This document shows, one piece after another, positions 1 through 5,198 of a stretch of DNA of 6,310 nt. How positions within the stretch are numbered: position 1 is the stretch's first letter; every line of letters starts with the position of its first letter. This DNA is from Vulcanimicrobiia bacterium (GTDB lineage Bacteria; Vulcanimicrobiota; Vulcanimicrobiia; Vulcanimicrobiales; Vulcanimicrobiaceae), in assembly GCA_025451135.1 (NCBI GenBank), contig JANWKW010000154.1:1-6310 (forward strand). Direction: 5' to 3'. Both the position numbers and the translations under genes were made by a program. The notes beneath the pieces are model-generated. The model had not been told where the DNA came from and searched no databases. It worked only from the letters and a program-made list of their open reading frames with translations.

Positions 1-606
1 CCGGGCCGGGGCGACGATCTCGTCGCCGCTCGAGAGGACCGCGATGCGCGGGCGCGCCGCGACCGGCACGGCGACGACGCCCAAGGTCGCCAGCACGCCC
101 AGCTCGGGCGCGCCGAGGAGACGTCCGGCGCGCAGCGCGGTCGCGCCGGCCCGCAGATCGGAGCCGCGTGCCGTCACGCAATCGCCCGGCACCACGGCCG
201 GCAAACCGACCAGCTCGCCAGCGACGGTCGCGTCTTCGAGCGGGACGACCGCATCGGCGCCGGCGGGCAGCACGCCGCCGGTCGGGATGCGGACGGCCTC
301 GCCAGGGCCGACCGTTCCGGCGAAGGGCGCGCCCATACGTACCTCGCCCGTCAGGCGGAACCGCCCGGCCGCGCCCCCGGCCCGTGCGAAGCCGTCCATC
401 GAGGACCGCGCCGAGCGTGGATAGTCGGCATCGGCTGCCACGTCCTCGGCGAGCACCCGGCCGAACGCCGCGTCCAGGTCGACGCGCTCGATGCGCGGCG
501 CGGGAGCCGGGACCGACGCGAGATAGAGCGCGATCGCCTGCGCCGGCGCGAGCAGACGCGTCTCGTCAAAACCGCCTGTTAATAGGAAAGCCTTCGCGGG
601 CTGCAT
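1..606 (-). CDS. moeA: Molybdopterin molybdenumtransferase MoeA, N-terminal two-thirds (cut by window edge)
   Basis: The product inserts molybdate into adenylated molybdopterin, the last step of molybdenum cofactor synthesis in the cytoplasm. Reading leftward from ATG at 606 gives 202 open codons to the edge. Family landmarks appear in order: RSSMDGFA at about residues 67-74 (families usually read RSAMDGYA), IPTGGVLPAGADAVVP at 107-122, and RPRIAVLSSGDEIV at 185-198, which opens the MogA-like domain. The rest of that domain and the C-terminal domain are off the window. The start is supported by GGAGA 10 nt upstream. The short leader MQPAKAFLLTGGFDETR before the first MoeA helix is unusual, but the reading is continuous. 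It diverges from serS across 15 bp. A MoeA paralogue with a changed substrate cannot be excluded without the C-terminus. Confidence 0.92.
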   Translation of the reverse strand, partial: MQPAKAFLLTGGFDETRLLAPAQAIALYLASVPAPAPRIERVDLDAAFGRVLAEDVAADADYPRSARSSMDGFARAGGAAGRFRLTGEVRMGAPFAGTVGPGEAVRIPTGGVLPAGADAVVPLEDATVAGELVGLPAVVPGDCVTARGSDLRAGATALRAGRLLGAPELGVLATLGVVAVPVAARPRIAVLSSGDEIVAPAR

Positions 607-609
607 AAT
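604..609 (+). promoter_or_regulatory. Possible -10 element for serS, overlapping the moeA start codon
   Basis: CATAAT matches TATAAT at five of six positions and lies in the only AT-rich patch nearby (about 577-609). The best -35 candidate is TTAATA at 579-584 with a long 19-bp spacer, so the promoter is weak on paper. Transcription would begin near 615-617, leaving an untranslated leader of only about 5-7 nt before the serS ATG. That fits the absence of a Shine-Dalgarno sequence there. The first three bases are the complement of the moeA ATG. Confidence 0.35.
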
Positions 610-616
610 GCGCGGT

Positions 617-621
617 TCTCC
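617..621 (-). promoter_or_regulatory. Shine-Dalgarno site of moeA
   Basis: On the minus strand this reads GGAGA, 10 nt before the moeA ATG at 606. It decides the moeA start. It directly abuts the serS start codon on the other strand, so the two translation initiation regions touch. Confidence 0.6.
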
Positions 622-1911
622 ATGTTGGACATCGTCGTCGTTCGTCGCGATCCCGATCGCGTTCGCCGGTCTGCCCGTCGCCGCGGGCAAGACCCGTCGT
701 TCGTCGACGAGATTCTGCGCCTCGACACCGAGTACCGTTCCGCGCTGACGGCGGTAGAGGCGGCCAAGGCCGAGAAGAACCGGCTCTCGGCCGAGATCGG
801 GAAGGCGTCCGACAAGGCCGCCGCCGCGCGCGAGCTGCGCCCCAAACTCGACGAGATCGCGAAGGCCGTCGCCGCCAACGAGACGCGCGCGACCGAACTC
901 GCGCCCGACGCGCCGGATTCGCCGCTGCGCGCCCTGCTCGCGTCCTCGCCGAACCTGCTCGACGAGAGCGTGCCCGACGGCGCCGACGAGAGCGCCAACT
1001 TGGTGGTGCGCGCGTGGGGCGAGCCGGCCGCGCTCGGCTTCGAACCCAAACCGCACTGGGAGCTGGGCGAAGCGCTCGGGATCCTGGATTTCGAACGCGC
1101 CGCGAAGCTCTCGGGCAGCCGCTTCGCGGTCCTGATGGGCGAGGGCGCGCGCCTGTCGCGCGCGATCGCGCAGTTCTTCCTCGATCGCGCGCATGCGAAG
1201 GGCTACGTCGAGGTCGCGCCGCCGATGCTGGTGACGCGCGCGACCATGTGGTCGACCGGCCAGCTGACCAAATTCTCGGATGCGATGTTCCAGGACCAGG
1301 ACGCCGACCTGTTCATGATCCCGACCGCCGAGGTGCCGCTGACGGCGCTGCACGGCGACGAGATCCTCGACGGCGCGAGCCTGCCGCGCAAATATGCCGC
1401 CTACACGTCGTGCTTCCGCAAGGAGGCCGGCGCGGCCGGCAAGGATACGCGCGGCTTGATCCGCCAGCATCAGTTCGACAAGGTCGAGCTGGTCTGGCTG
1501 ACGGCGCCCGACGCCTCGTCCGCCGCTCTCGACACGCTCACGAGCGATGCGGCCGCGCTTTTGGAAGCGCTCGAACTGCCGCATCGCGTGCTCGCGCTGT
1601 GCGCGGGCGACGTCGGCTTCAACGCCGCCAAGACGTTCGACATCGAGGTCTGGATCCCGAGCGCGAACGCCTATCGCGAGATCTCGTCGTGCTCGAACTG
1701 CACCGACTTCCAAGCCCGCCGGGGCGGCATCCGCACCCGCGCCGAAGCCGGCGCGAAGCCGGAACTCGTGCACACCCTCAACGGCTCCGGGTTGGCGGTC
1801 GGCCGCACCATCGTCGCGATCCTCGAGAACTACCAGAACGCCGACGGCAGCGTGCGCGTACCGAAGGTACTGCAGCCGTACCTCGGCACGGACGTGCTTA
1901 CGGCGTCGTAG
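622..1911 (+). CDS. serS: Seryl-tRNA synthetase (class II, bacterial type)
   Basis: This enzyme charges tRNA-Ser with serine via seryl-adenylate in the cytoplasm. It has 429 residues, the usual bacterial length. The N-terminus MLDIVVVRRDPDRVR is the family's standard opening and fixes the start. A charged, alanine-rich helical arm (about 30-100) is the antiparallel coiled coil that grips the tRNA long arm. The catalytic core shows the serine-pocket motif TAEVPLT (235-241), motif 2 with CFRKEAG (264-270) and DTRGLIRQHQFDKVE, the SSCSNC segment (365-370), and motif 3 NGSGLAVGRT (387-396). All key positions appear intact. No Shine-Dalgarno site is visible; upstream is only GCGCGGTTCTCC, so initiation may be leaderless or nearly so. 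Its last 14 bases overlap the 3' end of the convergent gene at 1898-2251, with no room for a terminator between them. Confidence 0.98.
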   Translation: MLDIVVVRRDPDRVRRSARRRGQDPSFVDEILRLDTEYRSALTAVEAAKAEKNRLSAEIGKASDKAAAARELRPKLDEIAKAVAANETRATELAPDAPDSPLRALLASSPNLLDESVPDGADESANLVVRAWGEPAALGFEPKPHWELGEALGILDFERAAKLSGSRFAVLMGEGARLSRAIAQFFLDRAHAKGYVEVAPPMLVTRATMWSTGQLTKFSDAMFQDQDADLFMIPTAEVPLTALHGDEILDGASLPRKYAAYTSCFRKEAGAAGKDTRGLIRQHQFDKVELVWLTAPDASSAALDTLTSDAAALLEALELPHRVLALCAGDVGFNAAKTFDIEVWIPSANAYREISSCSNCTDFQARRGGIRTRAEAGAKPELVHTLNGSGLAVGRTIVAILENYQNADGSVRVPKVLQPYLGTDVLTAS

Positions 1912-2251
1912 TCAGCGCGTCGGCCAGGGCGTCGACGGCGCGCGAACGCTCTTGCGGCGCGGCACTAGCGGCGTACCGCGCTTCGACGTGGACGCGCGTC
2001 GTCGCGTCGTCGACGCGTTCGATAGTCGAACGGATACGTTCGCTGCCGATGGTGCCGAAGTCGGCATCGATGACGCCGGTCGCGCGGTCCGCGTCGCGCA
2101 CGTTGGCGCCCAGGACGGCGTCCATCGCGGCGTAGACGCGATCGTAGGCCGCATCGTACGGCGTCGCCATCTCCACGGTGCGGTGGGGACGAAAACCGAC
2201 CAGCGGTTTGAGCGGCTCGATTCCGAGCCATCGCTTGAGCGAGGCGAACAT
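1898..2251 (-). CDS. Conserved-looking hypothetical protein, 117 residues, last gene of the minus-strand operon
   Basis: I do not recognise the family with certainty. The product is soluble, with no signal peptide or membrane span. A short amphipathic N-terminus (MFASLKRWLGIEPLKPL) precedes one alpha/beta domain. The middle pattern is a helix with TPYDAAYDRVYAAMDAVLG, then strands around ATGVIDADFG, ERIRSTIERV and TTRVHVEARY, then a C-terminal helix. It resembles small BamC-like or DUF3568-type domains, which share the order 'helix, TG-I-A strand, T-RV-V strand'. This is an impression of shape, not an identification. The case for a real gene is its placement: it starts 4 bp after the MgtC-family stop on the same strand. 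The upstream AGGG is weak and very close to the ATG. It ends inside the serS 3' end, tail to tail. Confidence 0.68.
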   Translation of the reverse strand: MFASLKRWLGIEPLKPLVGFRPHRTVEMATPYDAAYDRVYAAMDAVLGANVRDADRATGVIDADFGTIGSERIRSTIERVDDATTRVHVEARYAASAAPQERSRAVDALADALTTTP

Positions 2252-2255
2252 CGCC

Positions 2256-2939
2256 CTAGGCGCTCGAAGCGTCGGGGAACGGCTCGTCGACCGCCACCCG
2301 GGTGACGCCCGGCAGCCCCGCGATCGCGCGAACGTAGGCCGTGACGTCCTGGTCGCGGTGCAGATCGATCTTGAAGCTCCGCTCGACCGTCTCGGTCGCG
2401 CGATCCGCCGTCACCGTCGTACCTCCGTGATTCTCGACCGCGACGCAGCCCGCGCCGACCGCGCGCACGATCGCGATCTCGTCGCCCTCGGGGAGCGTAT
2501 AGGTGAGACCCAGCGTCACCCGGCGATGGAACCGGAAGAAGCGCATCAGCGCGGCGTCCGATGAGGCCAGGGCGGCGAAGGTGATGACGGTCGCGGAGAT
2601 CGCGACGATGTAGGACTCGACCGACGAGAACCCGATCGCCAGACCGATCGCGGCGACGGCCCAGATGGACGCCGCGGTCGTCAGCCCCCGAGCCGTGGTC
2701 CCGGAGCGGACGATCGCGCCGGCGCCGAGAAAGCCGATGCCGGTCAGCACGCCCGCGGCGATGCGGGTGTCGCCCAGATGTGCATCCACCAACGTGAACG
2801 CGCACGAGCCGAGCGCGACCAGCAGATGCGTCCGAAAGCCCGCGGGTGTCTGCGCGGCTTGCCGCTGGGCGCCGACCACGCCGCCTAAGATCGCGGCGGC
2901 GAGCAGATCCAGACACGGCCGGAGGATCGACCAATCCAT
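2256..2939 (-). CDS. MgtC/SapB-family inner-membrane protein
   Basis: This is a polytopic membrane protein of the MgtC/SapB family. Members are known for survival at low magnesium or in macrophages, and MgtC itself inhibits the F-type ATP synthase; many others have no known role. It has 227 residues. About five hydrophobic segments span residues 8-125, followed by a soluble C-terminal ACT-like domain (about 138-220). Family motifs are clear: AGFRTHLLVALG (33-44), TGIGFLGAGAIVR (66-78) and RGLTTAASIWAVAAIG (84-99). The first motif, usually G-ERQ, reads GAQRQ (23-27), so the conserved acidic residue is Gln. The ATG at 2939 is chosen because hydrophobic helix 1 starts right after it; the longer open frame upstream is a shadow of the neighbouring gene. 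It lies 17 bp after the hydroxylase gene. No strong ribosome-binding site is visible, suggesting coupled translation. Function here is inferred only at family level. Confidence 0.94.
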   Translation of the reverse strand: MDWSILRPCLDLLAAAILGGVVGAQRQAAQTPAGFRTHLLVALGSCAFTLVDAHLGDTRIAAGVLTGIGFLGAGAIVRSGTTARGLTTAASIWAVAAIGLAIGFSSVESYIVAISATVITFAALASSDAALMRFFRFHRRVTLGLTYTLPEGDEIAIVRAVGAGCVAVENHGGTTVTADRATETVERSFKIDLHRDQDVTAYVRAIAGLPGVTRVAVDEPFPDASSA

Positions 2940-2956
2940 GCGCGCCGCTTTCGCGG

Positions 2957-3550
2957 TCAGCCGAAGAGTTTCCGCGTCGTGGCGCTGCGGCCGGCCTCTT
3001 CGACGCGCGCGTAGGTCCGGAACGGCAGGTCCATCGACGGATTGGTGACCCCGTACCAGAGGTGCTCGTTCTTGAAATGATGCCAGAGGTGGTACTTCTT
3101 CATCCACCGCGCCCAGGGCGACCGCGGCGCGTACGGCACGTGCGCGACGTAGTGCACCCACTCGTAGTACGCGAGCGCCAGAAGCGCACCGGTCAGCAGC
3201 GAGAGCGCCGTCCCGAGATCGCGCGTCGCCACCAGGAAGACCGCGAAGAACGCGGCCGCGGTCGGGATCACGAACCAGTACGGCAGGAAGAGCAGGTCGA
3301 CGCGGTCCGGCTCGACGTGGTGGTCGTAGTGCAGCCGGTGCTGGAGCGAGAGCACGAACGGGATCTTCGATGGCGGCGCGTGGAACGCGAACCGATGGGT
3401 GGTGTATTCGTTGACGAAGAACGCCGCCGCCCCGACCGGCAGCGCCCACCATACGAAGCCGATCGCGTGGACGACGAAGAGCGCCGCCAACGCCGCGAGT
3501 CCGGCGATCAAGAGCGCGTTGCTCCCGTGCTTGACCCAGGCGAGCGCCAT
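2957..3550 (-). CDS. Fatty-acid hydroxylase / sterol desaturase superfamily membrane protein
   Basis: This is a 197-residue integral membrane di-iron enzyme of the fatty acid hydroxylase superfamily, which hydroxylates or desaturates lipid substrates using O2. The histidine signature is complete: HRFAFH (52-57), HRLHYDHH (71-78), HYVAH (133-137), HLWHH (154-158), then H163 before WYGVTNPSMD (165-174), the usual C-terminal box. Hydrophobic spans lie at about 11-29, 31-47, 88-108 and 112-132, leaving the histidine clusters on one face. The short form without a cytochrome b5 domain fits the minimal bacterial type. Electrons must come from another protein; the cytochrome c gene in the same operon is not an obvious donor because it faces the other side of the membrane. 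The substrate (fatty acid, carotenoid or sterol-like lipid) cannot be told from sequence. Its ATG shares one base with the stop of the regulator gene (TGATG), which points to translational coupling. Confidence 0.9.
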   Translation of the reverse strand: MALAWVKHGSNALLIAGLAALAALFVVHAIGFVWWALPVGAAAFFVNEYTTHRFAFHAPPSKIPFVLSLQHRLHYDHHVEPDRVDLLFLPYWFVIPTAAAFFAVFLVATRDLGTALSLLTGALLALAYYEWVHYVAHVPYAPRSPWARWMKKYHLWHHFKNEHLWYGVTNPSMDLPFRTYARVEEAGRSATTRKLFG

Positions 3551-4479
3551 CAGCGTCGCGCGTACTCGAGCAGTCGCGTCCGGTCCAGATAGCGGATGTG
3601 TCCGCGCTCGCGCCGCAGCGCCCCTTGCGCTTCCAGCTCGGCGATCGCGCGGGCCGCGACCTCTTTGACCGTTCCGGCGGCGGATGCGAGCTGCGTCTGC
3701 GTCAGCGAAGGCAGCGGCGACATCGCCGGCGCGAGCCCGCGATCCGGCATCGAATACGGCAACAGCACGGCGGCGAGACGATGGACGATCGGCTGCGTCC
3801 CCTGGGCCGCCAACGATTCGGCCAGCACGCGCGTCCGCTGCGCGCAGACGGTGGCGATGCCGAAGAGCAATTCGGGATGCGAGACGCCGAGAAGGCGGAC
3901 GGCCTCGCGCGGCAGGAGCAGCGCGCGCGTCACCTTCGCGAGCGCGACGATGCGGCCCATCGAGAGGCCGTGGTCGAACAGCTCGACGTCGCCGAACGTC
4001 TCGAACGGGAAGATCTCGTAGAACGTGCGCACGCGGCCGGCATTGGTGGCCGACACGGCCAGCACGCCTTCCCACACGATGCCGAGGAACGGGAAATCGT
4101 CACCCTCGTCGACCAGCATCTCGCCCTTGCGCAGCGTGCGTTCGGTCGCCGTCGCGACCAGGCGCGCGCGCGCGATGTCGTCGAGATCGGCGAAGATGCC
4201 GCACCGGCGCAGCACGCTTGCCGGGGTCGGCGTATGCCGTTCGTGATCGAGCCGCGTGAGCGTCACGCGCCATTCCGTGTCGGCGATGCGCAGCGCTTCG
4301 ACGCGCGCCTGCCCCGGGCGCTGCTGTTCGATGCGCCCGGCCAGGCCGCGCGGTTCGTATTCCGTGACGAACGTCATGCGTCCGCCGAGCGCCAACTGAT
4401 CGAAGCGTTCGAAGACGCGTCCGGGGCGTTCCCACACGGGCAACCCGCGCACGTCGATGACCAATTCTTCGAGCACCAT
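3550..4479 (-). CDS. Crp/Fnr-family transcription regulator with N-terminal DUF2249 domain
   Basis: The 309-residue product has three parts. Residues 5-78 form a DUF2249 domain (TusA/SirA-like fold), recognised from VIDVRGLPVWERP, a FERFDQL helix, the YEPRGL segment (usually HDPxPL) and the closing EWRVTLTR. Residues 91-205 are a cyclic-nucleotide-binding-type beta barrel (LRKGEMLVDEGDD, then FGDVELFDHG at 162-171). Residues 225-309 are a Crp-type helix-turn-helix (LTQTQLASAAGTVKEVAARAIAELEAQGAL). The cassette that holds the cAMP phosphate, RSA in Crp, aligns with MGR, so cAMP binding is unlikely. Only two cysteines exist (C93, C222), excluding an Fnr-type Fe-S cluster. DUF2249 domains often sit near nitric-oxide or haem-related proteins, so a redox signal is an inference. 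The start at 4479 has a weak AGG 4 nt upstream and begins at the domain. ATG at 4515 would add 12 residues (MEPDAAPTKAGR) and leave only 11 bp after the cytochrome gene. Confidence 0.9.
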   Translation of the reverse strand: MVLEELVIDVRGLPVWERPGRVFERFDQLALGGRMTFVTEYEPRGLAGRIEQQRPGQARVEALRIADTEWRVTLTRLDHERHTPTPASVLRRCGIFADLDDIARARLVATATERTLRKGEMLVDEGDDFPFLGIVWEGVLAVSATNAGRVRTFYEIFPFETFGDVELFDHGLSMGRIVALAKVTRALLLPREAVRLLGVSHPELLFGIATVCAQRTRVLAESLAAQGTQPIVHRLAAVLLPYSMPDRGLAPAMSPLPSLTQTQLASAAGTVKEVAARAIAELEAQGALRRERGHIRYLDRTRLLEYARR

Positions 4480-4526
4480 GCGACCTGCTTTCGTCGGGGC
4501 CGCGTCCGGTTCCATCCGAGCGTGTG

Positions 4527-5111
4527 TTACTTTTCGGGTGCCTGCGCCCCCGGCCGATCCGGTGGCCGTACCGGCAACGGCGGCGCCAACGCCTCGGTGA
4601 TCTTCATCGCCTTCCAGGCCTTCTCGACGGCGGGCGGCAGCTCGTCCTGATGCTTGAGGAAGAGCGCGACCTGCCAGCGAGCCGTATCGTCGAGCGTGTG
4701 CGAGTAGGCCGGCATCGGGGTCAGCCGGATGCCGTGGGTGATCTTCCAGTAGGTCTCCTCGATCGGGTCGTCGGTCACGCCGTGCCGGCCGAACTGCGGA
4801 GCGAACTGGTAGACGCCCCGGGCGAGGTTGGTGCCGGGTCCCGATGCGACGCCGTGGCAGACCGCGCAGTTGCCGGCGTAGAGCTTGACGCCGGCGGCGA
4901 GATTCTCGGCGGTGGGCTGGAGCGGCGAGGTCAACCCGGCCGTCTCGCGTTTGATGGTGGCCCGCAGGGACGTCTTGGCCGCCCAGGTCTCGAGTTTCCC
5001 CGGCCGCGCGTCGGCATTTGCAGGCAACCAACCGGCGTTGACGGCGGCGTAGCCGCACAAGGCTAGGACCCCAAGGGTCAAGACGATGCCGATCAGTATC
5101 CCTCGCGCCAT
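4527..5111 (-). CDS. Membrane-anchored monohaem cytochrome c (class I)
   Basis: This 194-residue electron carrier is exported and probably stays tethered to the cytoplasmic membrane. Residues 4-26 are one hydrophobic span with no clear signal-peptidase site, so an uncleaved anchor is likely. A linker follows, then a class I cytochrome c domain (about 70-155). The haem attachment site CAVCH is at residues 82-86, and the likely distal ligand is M133 in RLTPMPAYS. The segment DDTARWQVALFLKH is the usual C-terminal helix. The tail (176-194) is proline-rich. Start ATG at 5111 has only a poor purine-rich AGGCGG upstream, but hydrophobic residues begin directly after it. It is the first gene of the operon and diverges from the helicase gene. 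No oxidase or dehydrogenase subunit lies beside it, so its partner is unknown. Confidence 0.93.
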   Translation of the reverse strand: MARGILIGIVLTLGVLALCGYAAVNAGWLPANADARPGKLETWAAKTSLRATIKRETAGLTSPLQPTAENLAAGVKLYAGNCAVCHGVASGPGTNLARGVYQFAPQFGRHGVTDDPIEETYWKITHGIRLTPMPAYSHTLDDTARWQVALFLKHQDELPPAVEKAWKAMKITEALAPPLPVRPPDRPGAQAPEK

Positions 5112-5136
5112 CCGCCGCCTATTCCGTCCTTTCCGT

Positions 5137-5166
5137 TTGACGCCTTTACCCGGCCCATGCGATACT
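5137..5166 (+). promoter_or_regulatory. Sigma-70-type promoter for the DEAD-box helicase gene
   Basis: The -35 box TTGACG (5137-5142) matches five of six consensus bases. The -10 box GATACT (5161-5166) matches four of six and carries an extended TG one base upstream (5158-5159). The spacer is 18 bp. Transcription would begin near 5173, leaving a leader of about 26 nt. The ATG at 5157 lies within the promoter, is followed by an in-frame stop at 5166, and would not be in the transcript. Confidence 0.6.
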
Positions 5167-5168
5167 GA

Positions 5169-5187
5169 CCCGACTCCCGAACCCGAA
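5169..5187 (+). repeat. Three CCCGA direct repeats in the helicase leader
   Basis: CCCGA occurs at 5169-5173, 5176-5180 and 5182-5186. The last two are exact head-to-tail CCCGAA units. They span the expected transcription start and run into the Shine-Dalgarno site. The copies are short, so chance in a GC-rich region is possible; a role in controlling helicase expression is speculative. Confidence 0.4.
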
Positions 5188-5190
5188 AGG
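5184..5190 (+). promoter_or_regulatory. Shine-Dalgarno-like site of the helicase gene
   Basis: CGAAAGG ends 8 nt before the ATC at 5199. It is the only purine-rich ribosome-binding candidate between the promoter and the first helicase codons. It supports translation beginning at or next to 5199, not at the later TTG (5223) or GTG (5247), which have nothing comparable upstream. Confidence 0.5.
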
Positions 5191-5198
5191 TCCCTCCT

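Noticed and set aside
44..608. Plus-strand frames over the moeA region
   Set aside because: These are low-complexity proline-, arginine- and serine-rich readings antisense to a gene with clear MoeA motifs.
2251..2262. Small inverted repeat CGCC-CTA-GGCG at the MgtC-family stop as a terminator
   Set aside because: The stem is only four base pairs, has no following T-run, and the next gene begins 4 bp later on the same strand.
1014..2305. Plus-strand alternative frames within and beyond serS (373 and 252 codons)
   Set aside because: Both are arginine-rich out-of-frame readings of serS and of the opposite strand of the 117-residue gene, with no conserved motif.
2256..3452. 398-codon minus-strand frame extending upstream of the MgtC-family gene
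   Set aside because: Codons before 2939 lie out of frame inside the hydroxylase gene and give arginine- and alanine-rich noise. The MgtC-family membrane helices begin at 2939.
4447..4515. Oxygen-sensing Fnr-type Fe-S cluster in the Crp/Fnr regulator's N-terminus
   Set aside because: The N-terminal region holds no cysteine at all; the protein's only two are far apart and cannot form the four-cysteine site.
3598..4650. Long plus-strand frame opposite the regulator and cytochrome genes (350 codons)
   Set aside because: It is rich in Arg, His and Asp with no domain pattern and mirrors the strong GC bias of the true minus-strand genes. Long antisense frames are expected at this base composition.
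5157..5168. ATG at 5157 as the helicase start, or as a small upstream frame (ATG CGA TAC TGA)
   Set aside because: It is in frame with the helicase but stops after three codons. It also overlaps the -10 region, so it should not be transcribed.
5112..5198. Crp- or Fnr-type palindromic operator between the cytochrome c and helicase genes
   Set aside because: I looked for TGTGA-N6-TCACA and TTGAT-N4-ATCAA patterns and found no convincing two-sided match. A divergent operator is possible but not visible.
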